Positions 16,924 through 25,842 of a stretch of DNA of 64,000 nucleotides are shown one piece after another (positions within the stretch are counted from its first letter, which is position 1; each line of letters opens with the position of its first letter). The DNA lies in NCBI GenBank assembly GCA_028285245.1, contig JANQPY010000014.1, positions 1 to 64,000 of the forward strand, read 5' to 3'. This DNA is from Gammaproteobacteria bacterium. Its GTDB lineage: Bacteria > Pseudomonadota > Gammaproteobacteria > Steroidobacterales > GCA-2729495. A model generated the notes under the pieces. That model was not told the DNA's origin. It ran no database searches and saw only the letters and a program-made list of their open reading frames with translations. A program made the translations under genes and the position numbers.

Positions 16924-17438
16924 GCGGCGAGTGCGCCGCGCAGCCAGCGGAACCAGCGAACAACACACAGCAGCGTGTAGCGGTAGCCGATCAGCGCGAA
17001 AGCGACGGGCAGAATGAGCTGGAATGCCCAGGCCGGCAAATCGCCGAGCAACTGGTCGCCATACTCCCGAGCCTCCAGCACGAACACGCCACTGTGCCAC
17101 GCAAGCAACCAGGCAACTGCAGCGGCGAAACCAGCCATCGCAGCAGCAGCTGCGGCACGCCAACGAGCCGGCAAGATTCGCGCGAGAATGTCGATGCTAA
17201 TGTGACGATCGTCGCGGCTAGCCGCAACGGCGCCCAGCATCGCAAGCCATAACACCATGATGCGCAGGGCTTCATCTGCCCAGCCAAAGCCGGCGTCAAG
17301 AAAATTGCGCATCACGATTTGTGCCAGGCCCAGTAGCAGCATGGCTGCCAAGAGCCCGATCAGAAGGCTGTTTTCAAGCAGCCGGCCGAATCGATCGGCC
17401 CGGGCAAGAACACCGCTCTGCCCGTGAGGCTCAGGCAC
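16920..17438 (-). CDS. TRAP transporter small permease (DctQ)
   Basis: A 172-residue membrane protein with four hydrophobic helices. The family motif runs through MRNFLDAGFGWADEALRIMV and DDRHISIDIL (about residues 44-90). It starts with GTG at 17438, whose G is shared with the DctP stop codon (TAGTG), and ends overlapping DctM. DctQ pairs with DctM to form the membrane part of the TRAP importer. Confidence 0.93.
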   Translation of the reverse strand: MPEPHGQSGVLARADRFGRLLENSLLIGLLAAMLLLGLAQIVMRNFLDAGFGWADEALRIMVLWLAMLGAVAASRDDRHISIDILARILPARWRAAAAAAMAGFAAAVAWLLAWHSGVFVLEAREYGDQLLGDLPAWAFQLILPVAFALIGYRYTLLCVVRWFRWLRGALAA

Positions 17439-18478
17439 TACTGAGTCTGCGCAGAAGTGCGTTGTGTGTTCGCGAGCGCCGAATCCCGATACTCATCCAA
17501 CAGCCCGACCAGCTCCGTGAAAATCTCCGCGGAGACGATACCCTGATCAACCAGCTGTCGATGCGAGTCCGCCGCTGCAGTCCGCCAGGCTCCTTCCTGC
17601 TCAGGGGTCGGTGTGGCGATGGTCAGCCCGCTGGATCGCAAGGCCGCCAGTGCGTTTTCGTTGTCTGTGCGCGCCTGCGCATCCAGTTTTGCGTAGGCCC
17701 GCGACATGGATTCCTTGAAGATGGCCTGGTCGCCAGCGGAAATACGCTTAAACGCTTTGCTGTCGACCACCATGGTGCCCAACGTGTATGCCAGCGGTAT
17801 GTCGGTGACAAACTTAACTTTCGTGTACCACTGCAGCACGACCGCACCCACGGGCGGTGTGGCGATGAACTCGACCAGGCCAGTCTGGAGCCCGGTAAGT
17901 ACATCTGTAATCGGCAAGACGACCGGCGACAGGTTCAGAGCTTCCATGGCCGCTGCGCTGAGCTGATCGCCTTCGGGTATCCAGGCTTTCTTGCCACGCA
18001 GTTCCGCCAGACTGAACACCTGCTCGTTGCCCATCAGCAGCGCAAACCCACCGGTGGCAAACCCAAACGACACTAATCCGGCATCGGCCAGGCCTCCGGC
18101 GAGCGTAGCGTCGAGTCGCTCCCGGACGTACTCGACTTCGTCGTAGTCGCGAAACATTAGTGGCATGCCGTAGACGGCCAGATCCGGATAACGGTCAGAG
18201 AGACCGCTTGAGGTCAGCGCGCCGCCGTGCAACTGGCGCGCACGCATTTTGCGCAGGACCTTGCGGTCGGACCCCATGACCCCGCCGGTGTAGAACTTCA
18301 GGATCACCCGACCGTCCGTGCGAACCTTGATGTCGTCGGCTGCCTGACGCACGCCTGCCATCCAGGCCGAACCCTCGGGCGCGATTGTTGCGAGCTTGAA
18401 CTCCGTCTGCGCAAATGCCGTGCAGTGGGTCAGCAACCCCAGCGCAACACTGCCTAGCAACGAGTGTGTCCAGCGCAT
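17438..18478 (-). CDS. TRAP transporter substrate-binding protein (DctP)
   Basis: A 346-residue periplasmic receptor. ATG 18478 has a strong SD (AGGAGG, complement at 18487-18492) and gives a clean signal peptide (TVAFAQTEF-like cleavage near residue 25). The mature protein opens FKLATIAPEGSAWMAGV and carries GRVILKFYTGGVMGSDRKVL, the DctP fold. It captures the solute and hands it to the Q/M permease. DctP families bind dicarboxylates, sugar acids, ectoine and others; ligand specificity is not apparent. An adjacent TatT gene suggests the subgroup that works with a TPR lipoprotein. Confidence 0.94.
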   Translation of the reverse strand: MRWTHSLLGSVALGLLTHCTAFAQTEFKLATIAPEGSAWMAGVRQAADDIKVRTDGRVILKFYTGGVMGSDRKVLRKMRARQLHGGALTSSGLSDRYPDLAVYGMPLMFRDYDEVEYVRERLDATLAGGLADAGLVSFGFATGGFALLMGNEQVFSLAELRGKKAWIPEGDQLSAAAMEALNLSPVVLPITDVLTGLQTGLVEFIATPPVGAVVLQWYTKVKFVTDIPLAYTLGTMVVDSKAFKRISAGDQAIFKESMSRAYAKLDAQARTDNENALAALRSSGLTIATPTPEQEGAWRTAAADSHRQLVDQGIVSAEIFTELVGLLDEYRDSALANTQRTSAQTQ

Positions 18479-18544
18479 GCCCGTAGCCTCCTTGCTATGA
18501 GTAGTCAGCGAGTCTTGCGAGCGCGGGCAACGCGTCAAGCATCG

Positions 18545-19408
18545 CTAGAAGTAATCGTCGGCGGATGCCAGTAATCCTTTAGCCTCGGCCTGGGCCATCC
18601 GATTGAACAGCGTGAGTCCGGGCTGTTGGACATCGGCAGTCAGCACTTCGTTCAAAAGCTGGTCATGCAACTCGCGATCGTACACGAGACGCGCATACCC
18701 TCTTGCATACTCCACCTTGACGCTCAGATCGCGTCCTTCGGTCAACTCAATGGCCCGCTCGAAGTAGGCTTTACCTTTGCCTGGGTCCCCGCCAAGCGCG
18801 GGCGGGCGCAGGGAGTTGAGGACGCCAAGATACTTATAGATGTCGCCTTGCCGTTCCGGCCCGGTCAGCTCGCCGGCCCGCAGCAGCGCCAACTCCACCT
18901 TGGGCAGCTCAGCAAGTGCCTGAAAATCGGCACTGTGAGCCTGAATCCACGCGAGCGTGCCGAGACTGTAGCTAAACAAAGCATCGCCAGATCGCTTGCG
19001 CAGGCCTGCGATGGCTGATGAGTAGGCATCGAAATCCAGGCGCTGCAGCTCGCAACCGGTTTCGTCAGCGGCACACACGGCGCGACGCCCGTACGTCAGT
19101 GCTCGATCAGTCAGGCGTCGGGAGCGATCCGCATCGTCCACAAACAGGGTGCCGTAGGCAGCGTAAAGCTCAGCCGCCGCGCCGAGCACCTCAGGATCCG
19201 ACGAATCGCGGGCAAAGCTGTCGATCAACACCAGGTAGGCGGGCGTCGCTTCGCGGACCAGTTCAGGGTCATCCTGTTCGAGGATGGCGGCTGAAAGGTT
19301 TCCGGCCAGGCCAGCAGCTGCAGAAGAGGCGATGCTGGCGCACCCTGTCAGACAAGTGGCTGGCAGCAGTGCCAGGAGCACGGCGCCAAAACGTATGCGC
19401 CCAGCCAC
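18545..19408 (-). CDS. TatT-family TRAP-associated lipoprotein (TPR)
   Basis: About 287 residues from the GTG chosen at 19408; the longer frame (to 19507) runs into rplS, so the start is uncertain and a TTG nearby is possible. A signal peptide with lipobox LTGC is clear, followed by an all-helical TPR-like protein (AAGLAGNLSAAILEQDDPEL; LKKRSGDALFSYSLGTLAWI-like region; KAYFERAIELTEG). This is the TatT family, periplasmic trimeric lipoproteins that bind the DctP receptor of certain TRAP systems. It lies 66 bp upstream of dctP on the same strand, which supports the call. Confidence 0.85.
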   Translation of the reverse strand: MAGRIRFGAVLLALLPATCLTGCASIASSAAAGLAGNLSAAILEQDDPELVREATPAYLVLIDSFARDSSDPEVLGAAAELYAAYGTLFVDDADRSRRLTDRALTYGRRAVCAADETGCELQRLDFDAYSSAIAGLRKRSGDALFSYSLGTLAWIQAHSADFQALAELPKVELALLRAGELTGPERQGDIYKYLGVLNSLRPPALGGDPGKGKAYFERAIELTEGRDLSVKVEYARGYARLVYDRELHDQLLNEVLTADVQQPGLTLFNRMAQAEAKGLLASADDYF

Positions 19409-19424
19409 TCTCCGCGACAAGCCT

Positions 19425-19772
19425 CTAGCCAATCTTCTCTTTGATGCGCGCCGATTTACCGCTGCGTTCGCGCAGGTAGTAAAGCTTCGCCCTGCGGACA
19501 TCACCACGCCGCTTCACCTTGATCTCCGCGATGGACTTGCTGTGCGTCTGAAATACGCGTTCCACGCCTTCGCCGTGAGAAATCTTGCGCACAGTGAACG
19601 AAGAGTTCAGGCCACGATTCTTCTTGGCGATGACTACACCTTCATAGGCCTGCAGGCGTTCGCGGCTGCCTTCCTTGACCCGAACCTGCACGACCACCTG
19701 ATCGCCAGGCGAAAAATCCGGGAGATCTTGTTTGAGTTGCTCTGCTTCCAGCTGACTAATCACATTGCTCAT
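19425..19772 (-). CDS. rplS: 50S ribosomal protein L19
   Basis: A 115-residue ribosomal protein at the 30S-50S interface. The N-terminal [20 protein letters not shown] and the core [20 protein letters not shown] are typical of L19. It is last in the conserved ffh-rpsP-rimM-trmD-rplS set, 91 bp after trmD. Confidence 0.98.
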   Translation of the reverse strand: MSNVISQLEAEQLKQDLPDFSPGDQVVVQVRVKEGSRERLQAYEGVVIAKKNRGLNSSFTVRKISHGEGVERVFQTHSKSIAEIKVKRRGDVRRAKLYYLRERSGKSARIKEKIG

Positions 19773-19863
19773 TGCATTCTTCTCACGCTTTCTGTGGGCG
19801 GGTTCTCCGCCGCTATTTCATCCCCTCGGTAGACGCTGCCATCCCTTGGGCCTGAATGTGTTC

Positions 19864-20595
19864 CTACTGACCGTACTCATCGAGTAGCTGACGCTCGGTT
19901 TCGCTTAAGCTCCGGCTCTTGAGCAAATCAGGCCGGCGCTCTCGCGTCCTTCCCAGTGCCTGCTGCAAACGCCAGCGGCGAATCTCCTCATGATTACCTT
20001 CCAACAGCACCTTGGGCACTCGCCGCCCTTCAATAATTTCGGGGCGCGTGTAGTGAGGGCAATCGAGCAAGCTATCCGAAAACGAATCCTCGGCCGCGCT
20101 TTGCTGGTGCCCGAGCGCCCCGGGCAACAACCGGGTCAGTGCATCGATAATTGCGATCGCTGCGATCTCCCCGCCGCTCATCACAAAATCCCCTAACGAC
20201 AGCTCCTCGTCCGCATACTCTTCAACTAATCGCTCATCAAAGCCCTCATAGCGCCCCGCCACTAGCATCAGGCCCGGCAGGCGGGATAGCCGCCGCGCCG
20301 CGGACTGATCAAATCTCGAACCCTGCGGCGACAGGAACACGATAGGGCTGGCAGCGGGCAGTGCCTCGCGGGCCGCCTCAATCGCCGCACTAACCGGCGC
20401 GTACTTCAGCACCATTCCGGGACCACCGCCGTATGGCCGGTCGTCCACAGTCTGGTGCGCGTCCGGTGCATAGTCGCGCGGGTTACATGCACCCACGCGG
20501 ACCAGACCTCGTTCGATGGCGCGGCCACAAACGCCATAACCAGTCGCGGCGCCGATGATCTCCGGAAACAGCGTCACCACCCTGACATCTAGCAT
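19864..20595 (-). CDS. trmD: tRNA (guanine-37-N1)-methyltransferase TrmD
   Basis: A 243-residue SPOUT methyltransferase that makes m1G37 in tRNAs reading CNN and some other codons, preventing +1 frameshifts. ATG 20595 gives the standard N-terminus MLDVRVVTLFPEII; an upstream ATG would add 15 residues and lie within rimM. The trefoil-knot loop motifs LVAGRYEGFDERL and GDFVMSGGEIAAIAI bind SAM. The start lies 22 bp after the rimM stop. Confidence 0.98.
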   Translation of the reverse strand: MLDVRVVTLFPEIIGAATGYGVCGRAIERGLVRVGACNPRDYAPDAHQTVDDRPYGGGPGMVLKYAPVSAAIEAAREALPAASPIVFLSPQGSRFDQSAARRLSRLPGLMLVAGRYEGFDERLVEEYADEELSLGDFVMSGGEIAAIAIIDALTRLLPGALGHQQSAAEDSFSDSLLDCPHYTRPEIIEGRRVPKVLLEGNHEEIRRWRLQQALGRTRERRPDLLKSRSLSETERQLLDEYGQ

Positions 20596-20617
20596 TGCCG
20601 CCTCGCTCCCGAGTCGC

Positions 20618-21130
20618 CTAAAAGTCAGGATCCCAGTCAACTGTGATCAGGCCGGCATCCTGATCTACAGACCGCACCACGTCATGCATGACGAAAGGCA
20701 CCAGCCTTCTGCGGTCGCCCTCCACTACCAACACGTCATTCGCACCGGTTTCCATTATCTCGGCGACCTGGCCAAGGAGACTGCCGTCAGTAGTTGCTAC
20801 CCGCATCTGCAGCAGATCACTCCAGTAAAACTCATCTTTGGTCGCCGGCGCGAAACAGCTCCGGCTCACCAAAACTTCCGCACCGCTAACCGCTGCGGCG
20901 CCATCCCTGTCACCAACGTCGCTGACCTCGGCTATAAACGCCTTGCCATGCCGCTTAATGCGAACCAGTTCCCGGTCAAGGGCATCGTCCGCGAGCCGCA
21001 GCCGCCAGGGACCATAGCCACAGATGTTGTCAGCCGGCTGTGTGAATGACCTTAGCTTGACCCACCCCTTGATGCCGTAGGGGGCGCCGAGCTGTCCGAC
21101 AACAATCCAGTTGTCTGACTCCGCGGTCAC
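20618..21130 (-). CDS. rimM: 16S rRNA processing/30S maturation factor RimM
   Basis: A 170-residue two-domain protein that helps assemble the 30S head, binding S19. The N-terminal VVGQLGAPYGIKGWVKLRSF and the PRC-barrel part from about residue 95 (DEFYWSDLLQMRVATTDGSLLGQV) are diagnostic. It sits 15 bp after rpsP and 22 bp before trmD. Confidence 0.97.
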   Translation of the reverse strand: MTAESDNWIVVGQLGAPYGIKGWVKLRSFTQPADNICGYGPWRLRLADDALDRELVRIKRHGKAFIAEVSDVGDRDGAAAVSGAEVLVSRSCFAPATKDEFYWSDLLQMRVATTDGSLLGQVAEIMETGANDVLVVEGDRRRLVPFVMHDVVRSVDQDAGLITVDWDPDF

Positions 21131-21145
21131 CCCGCGCCGCCCGAA

Positions 21146-21406
21146 TCAGGCTGCTTGCGGCTGCTCGCCCCGGAATGTTTTGACGAGCTTCTGCACGCGC
21201 TCGGACGGTTGTGCGCCCTGGGCAATCCAGTACTCAATTCTGGCAAGGTCCAGCCGCAACTTCTCGTCGTTGCCGGTCGCGCCAGGATTAAAGAATCCAA
21301 GCCGTTCCAAATAGCTTCCGTCACGCCGATTGCGCTGATCAGTGACGACCACATGATAAAAAGGCCGCTTCTTGGCGCCTCCGCGGGACAGACGAATGCT
21401 GACCAT
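21146..21406 (-). CDS. rpsP: 30S ribosomal protein S16
   Basis: An 86-residue ribosomal protein with the standard S16 N-terminus [23 protein letters not shown] 21406 is preceded by GGAGGAAACG, a strong SD; an in-frame ATG 21 nt upstream lies inside that SD region and is rejected. It heads the rpsP-rimM-trmD-rplS unit behind a structured leader. Confidence 0.98.
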   Translation of the reverse strand: MVSIRLSRGGAKKRPFYHVVVTDQRNRRDGSYLERLGFFNPGATGNDEKLRLDLARIEYWIAQGAQPSERVQKLVKTFRGEQPQAA

Positions 21407-21430
21407 GTATTCGTTTCCTCCAAACAAAGG

Positions 21431-21465
21431 CCGCCGGACAGCTCACTCTGCGAGCAGCCCGGCGG
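21431..21465 (-). promoter_or_regulatory. Structured leader hairpin upstream of rpsP
   Basis: On the minus strand the sequence CCGCCGG ... CCGGCGG encloses a second inverted pair (CTGCTCGC and GTGAGCTG), giving a long GC-rich hairpin that ends about 10 nt before the rpsP SD. A short CCTTTGTTT follows it, too weak for a confident terminator. It could attenuate read-through from ffh or control rpsP translation. Confidence 0.5.
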
Positions 21466-21510
21466 AATAAACCCCGAATTTTACGGGATTTTACTGGAAA
21501 GTGCAGCAGG

Positions 21511-22854
21511 CTAGCGGCCTGGAAAGCCCCGCAGGGCGCGGCGCAGGCCCCCGCCCTTGGTCATCTTCTTCATGACCTTTTGCATCTGTGCATGCTGCTT
21601 CAACAGCCGGTTGACGTCGGGGACTTCAAGCCCCGCGCCTGCTGCAATGCGGCGTTTGCGTGAGCCATTCACGGTCTTGGGAAAACTCCGCTCCTTCAAA
21701 GTCATGGAATTGATGATGGCTACCTGCCGACGAATCTGGACAGGATCAACCTGGCCGGCGAGCTGGTCAGCCTTCACTCCGCCTGGCAGTGGGAGTTTAT
21801 CGAGCAAACCTTCCAGTCCACCCATATCAAGCATTTGCTCAAGTTGATCCCGTAAATCATTTAAATCAAAGCCTTTTCCCTTTGATACCTTCCGAGCGAG
21901 CTTCTCTGCTCGCTGGCGATCAACTTTCTGCTCCACCTCATCGATCAGGCCCAGCACGTCGCCCATCCCCAGGATGCGGGACGCCATTCCCTCGGCCTGG
22001 AATACCTCAAGGCCGTCGAGATCCTCACCCGTACCCAGGAACAGAATGGGCTGCCCCGTGGTTGCCTGCACAGAGAGAGCAGCGCCGCCCCGGGCATCGC
22101 CATCCGCCTTGGTCAGGATGACGCCGGTAAGTGCAACAGCCTGGGCAAACGCCGCCGCCACATTGACCGCGTCCTGACCCGCCATGCTGTCGACCACGAA
22201 GAGCGTTTCCGCGGCGCCCGTGAGTGTATGCAGTTGCCTGAGCTCTTCGAGCGCCGCCTCATCGAGACGCGTTCGCCCGGCAGTGTCGAGGATCAGTACA
22301 TCGGCCTGAACGCGCCGGGCCGCGGCGATAGCAGCCGCGGCAATTTCTGCCGGTGTCTCGCCCGTCTCGGCCAAGTGAAAATCTACTTCGGCGCGCTCCG
22401 CCAGTGTCTTAAGTTGCAGCATGGCCGCCGGTCGATGCGTGTCTACACTGCAGAGCATCACGCGCTTATCGCGCCGCATGCGCAGATACCGGGCCAGTTT
22501 GGCGGCCGTGGTGGTCTTGCCCGCACCCTGCAGCCCGGCAAGCAGAATGACCACCGGCGGCTGATGCTTTAGTTCGAACCCGGGATTCGCCGAGCCAAGC
22601 ATCGCGGCGAGCTCAGCGTGCAGAATCTTAATGAAGGCCTGGCCCGGACTTAGACTGCGCGCCACCTCCGCACCCACCGCTCGCTCGCGAACCTGGGCGA
22701 CAAAGGCCTTGATCACGGGCAAGGCCACGTCGGCCTCGATCAGGGCACGCCGGACGTCGCGGACCGCATCTTCGATGTTCTCTTCGGTCAGCCGGCCACG
22801 GCCGCGCATGCGATCAACGACCGCCTGCAGCCGCGAACTGAGGTTATCGAACAT
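21511..22854 (-). CDS. ffh: Signal recognition particle GTPase Ffh
   Basis: A 447-residue SRP54 homologue that binds 4.5S RNA and targets nascent membrane proteins to FtsY. ATG 22854 gives the standard MFDNLSSRLQAVVD start; the open frame continues 26 codons upstream without family similarity. G motifs: GLQGAGKTTTAAKLA, DTAGRTRLDE and TKADGDARGG. The C-terminal M domain is methionine-rich (HAQMQKVMKKMTKGGG). It precedes rpsP by 104 bp, as in most gammaproteobacteria. Confidence 0.98.
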   Translation of the reverse strand: MFDNLSSRLQAVVDRMRGRGRLTEENIEDAVRDVRRALIEADVALPVIKAFVAQVRERAVGAEVARSLSPGQAFIKILHAELAAMLGSANPGFELKHQPPVVILLAGLQGAGKTTTAAKLARYLRMRRDKRVMLCSVDTHRPAAMLQLKTLAERAEVDFHLAETGETPAEIAAAAIAAARRVQADVLILDTAGRTRLDEAALEELRQLHTLTGAAETLFVVDSMAGQDAVNVAAAFAQAVALTGVILTKADGDARGGAALSVQATTGQPILFLGTGEDLDGLEVFQAEGMASRILGMGDVLGLIDEVEQKVDRQRAEKLARKVSKGKGFDLNDLRDQLEQMLDMGGLEGLLDKLPLPGGVKADQLAGQVDPVQIRRQVAIINSMTLKERSFPKTVNGSRKRRIAAGAGLEVPDVNRLLKQHAQMQKVMKKMTKGGGLRRALRGFPGR

Positions 22855-23050
22855 AGAGCTGATGCCTGCTGGCTTCCGGGACGCGGAGTGTAACGCCGGG
22901 GCACCGGGCACGGCGATCCCGACCCCGCCCAAATATGGCCGTCACAGGCGATCTTCAGGACCACCACCATTTCCCGACGTATTCCTTGACACTCGGGCCA
23001 GCGCTTGGCGAGTATGGTCGCGTCTCAGGCCACGCAGGAGGCCCGTTCCT
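22855..23050. other. Divergent intergenic region between ffh and corB
   Basis: About 195 bp. A TTGACA hexamer lies at 22986-22991 on the plus strand, but no convincing -10 element follows at 16-18 bp. AGGAGG at 23037-23042 is the SD of the corB-like gene. Confidence 0.5.
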
Positions 23051-24343
23051 TTGGACGACGACATATCGCTAGGATTCATGGTCCTGGCCCTCGTCATCTT
23101 GCTGTGCATCTCTGCTTTCTTCTCAGGAACCGAGACAGCACTGATGCGCCTCAATCGCTACCGGCTGCGACATCAGGCCCGCAATGGCCATCGTGGCGCC
23201 CACCTCGCTGAAACTCTGCTCGCGAAGCCCGAACGGCTGATTGGGCTTATATTGCTCGGCAACAACGCGGTGAATATTGCGGCTGCCTCGCTGGTAACCG
23301 TGATTGCGCTGCAACTCGGTGGCCCTCGCTGGGTGGCCATCAGCGGCGTGCTGCTGACCATCGTGCTGTTGATTTTCGCCGAGGTAACTCCAAAGACGCT
23401 CGCCGCCAAACAACCTGAGCGGGTTGCCTTGCCTGCGGCGTTCTTCTACTACCCGCTACTCAAAGTCACCTGGCCATTGATCTGGCTGATCAACGTCATA
23501 GCCAACGGAGTTCTGCGCCTCTGCGGTGTGCGTCCTGATGAATTTGGTGACGACGCGCTGACCATGGAGGAGCTGCACACTGTGGTGACAGAATCGGGTG
23601 CGCTGCTGCCACAGCGCCGGCACCGCATGCTGCTCAGAATTCTTGAGCTGCAGGACGTCAGCGTCGACGACGTCATGGTGCCCCACAATGAAGTGGTCGG
23701 GCTTGACCTGGATGAAGACTGGGCAGCTCTGGTGCCGCAGATCCGCAACAGCACTTACACGCGGCTGCCGGTTTATCGCGACAGCATCGACAACGTCGTG
23801 GGCGTGTTACACCTGCGCACGCTTGTGACTCAGGAAACAATCGATTCGCTAAGTCGAAATAAGTTGCTTGAACTACTCGAAGAGCCTTACTTCGTGCCTG
23901 AAGGCACACCGCTAAATCAGCAGCTCGTGCAGTTTCAGCGCGGCCATCGACGGACCGCTTTCGTTGTGGATGAATACGGCGACATCCAGGGCATCGTCAC
24001 GCTGGAAGACATTCTTGAGGAGATTGTTGGCGAGTTCACCACCGAGCCGAGTCCTACCCTGCAAGACGTGGTGCGCGATGACGTGCACGGTGGCTACGTC
24101 GTCAATGCAGGCGCCAACATACGCGCGCTAAACAGAACCATGAACTGGAATCTGCCGACCGAGGGGCCAAAAACGCTTAACGGGCTAATCGTCGAACAGC
24201 TCGAACGCATTCCCGCCAATGGCACCGGCCTGATGCTTGCGGACTACTCCACTGAAATTCTCCAGACCGGAGAGAACCTCGTGAAAATGGTCCGGATCCA
24301 CCCGCCCAGCTCAAACAGTTCAGCGAGCGCCAACGTCGGCTAA
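23051..24343 (+). CDS. CorB/YfjD-type membrane protein with CBS domains
   Basis: About 430 residues from TTG 23051, chosen because a perfect AGGAGG lies 8 nt upstream and the next in-frame ATG (23078) would cut into the first helix. Domains: DUF21/CNNM membrane domain (about 1-190, with SAFFSGTETALMRLNR), a CBS pair (about 205-325, VDDVMVPHNEVVGLDLDEDW), and a CorC_HlyC C-terminal domain (DVVRDDVHGGYVVNAGANIR). The family is linked to magnesium or cobalt efflux. The E. coli homologue yfjD also neighbours ffh. The 3' end overlaps radA by 24 nt in convergent orientation. Confidence 0.9.
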   Translation: MDDDISLGFMVLALVILLCISAFFSGTETALMRLNRYRLRHQARNGHRGAHLAETLLAKPERLIGLILLGNNAVNIAAASLVTVIALQLGGPRWVAISGVLLTIVLLIFAEVTPKTLAAKQPERVALPAAFFYYPLLKVTWPLIWLINVIANGVLRLCGVRPDEFGDDALTMEELHTVVTESGALLPQRRHRMLLRILELQDVSVDDVMVPHNEVVGLDLDEDWAALVPQIRNSTYTRLPVYRDSIDNVVGVLHLRTLVTQETIDSLSRNKLLELLEEPYFVPEGTPLNQQLVQFQRGHRRTAFVVDEYGDIQGIVTLEDILEEIVGEFTTEPSPTLQDVVRDDVHGGYVVNAGANIRALNRTMNWNLPTEGPKTLNGLIVEQLERIPANGTGLMLADYSTEILQTGENLVKMVRIHPPSSNSSASANVG

Positions 24344-25699
24344 CGCGCCGTCGCCGCACGCCTGTAGCGCCTCCATCGCACCGTGCACCGTGTCTGCGGG
24401 AAAGCACTGCAGGCCGCTCACCGGTTTGGCCGGCAGATTGGCACGCGGTGCGATCGCGAGCGTGAACCCCAGTTTCGCTGCCTCACGCAAACGCTCCTCG
24501 CCATAGGCGACGGGCCGAATCTCGCCCGCCAGACCCACTTCACCGAACACGAGCAGGCGCGAGGATACGGGGTCGGTGGTCAGGCTCGAGCGGATGGCCG
24601 CGAGCGCCGCGAGATCGGCTGAGGGCTCAGTAATCTTGACGCCACCGACAACATTCACAAAGACATCCACATCGTGTGCCGCAACACCGCCGTGGCGATG
24701 CAGAACCGCGAGCAACAGCGCTAAGCGACTTTGATCCAACCCGACGGCCAGGCGTCGTGGACTACCGCCGCCGGAACGATCCGTCAGCGCCTGCACCTCT
24801 ACCAGCAACGGCCGTGTCCCCTGATGCACAGCGGTGGTAACGCTACCTGGCACCGGCGCTTCATGGCGCGACAAGAAAATCGCGGACGGATTGCGGACCT
24901 CACGCATCCCATCGTTGCCCATGACAAACACGCCGAGCTCGTCGGCGGCGCCAAATCGATTTTTGACAGCGCGCAACAGCCGGTAGCGGCTGCCGGCCTC
25001 GTTCTCAAAATACATGACAGCATCAACCATGTGCTCAAGCACACGCGGCCCGGCGATGCTGCCCGCTTTGGTCACATGGCCAACCAGCAGTACAGGAATG
25101 CCGGTTTGCTTGGCCAGGCGGACTAGCTGAGCCGTACATTCGCGCAGCTGATTTACCGACCCGGGTGCCGAAGGGAGCTGCTCGGTGTAAATGGTCTGCA
25201 CGGAATCCACCACCAGGCAGTGCGGACGATCCGCTTCAGCGGCTCCACAGATTTCCTCAATGCGTGTTTCAGCGAGGGCACTCAGACCATCTGGCTCAAT
25301 GCCAAGGCGCCGGGCGCGCAACGCAATCTGCTGGAGCGACTCCTCACCCGTCACATACAGCGCCTTCTGATCGGGCAGCTGCGCGCAGACCTGAAGCAGC
25401 AGCGTTGATTTGCCGATGCCCGGATCACCGCCAATGAGCGCAACCGCGCCTGGAATCAGGCCTCCGCCAAGTACGCGATCGAACTCGCCAATGCCCGTCG
25501 ATTGCCGCCGCAGCGGTAACTCGGTGATCTCGGCGAGCCGCCGGCCGCGGGTTTCGCCCGAATAGCCGGCGCCGCTGGCAGACGCTGCGCCTGCGGCGGC
25601 GAGACTATTCCACGCGCCGCATTCCGGGCACTGGCCCTGCCACTTAGGCGTGCTGGCGCCGCATTCCTCGCATCGATAAACGGAGCGGCTCTTAGCCAT
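24320..25699 (-). CDS. radA: DNA repair ATPase RadA (Sms)
   Basis: A 459-residue RecA-like protein that drives branch migration in recombinational repair. The N-terminal zinc finger has two CxxC pairs (YRCEECG and GQCPECG); Walker A is GGDPGIGKST, the KNRFG motif follows at about 246, and the C-terminal third is Lon-protease-like. All RadA-defining features are intact and length is normal. It is divergent from the kinase operon. Confidence 0.98.
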   Translation of the reverse strand: MAKSRSVYRCEECGASTPKWQGQCPECGAWNSLAAAGAASASGAGYSGETRGRRLAEITELPLRRQSTGIGEFDRVLGGGLIPGAVALIGGDPGIGKSTLLLQVCAQLPDQKALYVTGEESLQQIALRARRLGIEPDGLSALAETRIEEICGAAEADRPHCLVVDSVQTIYTEQLPSAPGSVNQLRECTAQLVRLAKQTGIPVLLVGHVTKAGSIAGPRVLEHMVDAVMYFENEAGSRYRLLRAVKNRFGAADELGVFVMGNDGMREVRNPSAIFLSRHEAPVPGSVTTAVHQGTRPLLVEVQALTDRSGGGSPRRLAVGLDQSRLALLLAVLHRHGGVAAHDVDVFVNVVGGVKITEPSADLAALAAIRSSLTTDPVSSRLLVFGEVGLAGEIRPVAYGEERLREAAKLGFTLAIAPRANLPAKPVSGLQCFPADTVHGAMEALQACGDGALADVGAR

Positions 25700-25842
25700 C
25701 TAGATTTGCCATTTGCCCAGATATCTCGAACTGTGAACTCGATCTCACGTGAGGTTGCGCCTCCGCAAGGACCGGCACTGAAGCGGGAAAAAACATAACT
25801 CAGGTCTCAATACACTTTTTCCGGGGCCGCTACCATCCCGAA
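25700..25842. other. Divergent intergenic region between radA and the kinase gene
   Basis: About 140 bp. It contains AT-rich patches (near 25790-25815) but no pair of promoter hexamers I would defend. Confidence 0.4.

Noticed and set aside
16924..17163. 80-codon upstream extension of the TRAP large permease
   Set aside because: Cys/Arg-rich shadow of the small permease gene; the true start overlaps the dctQ stop.
22228..22572. Long open frames antisense to ffh and similar frames opposite other genes
   Set aside because: They follow from GC-rich codon bias on the coding strand and show no domain or start-site support.
22986..23018. TTGACA with TATGGT as the corB promoter
   Set aside because: Spacing is 21 bp, outside the working range for sigma70.
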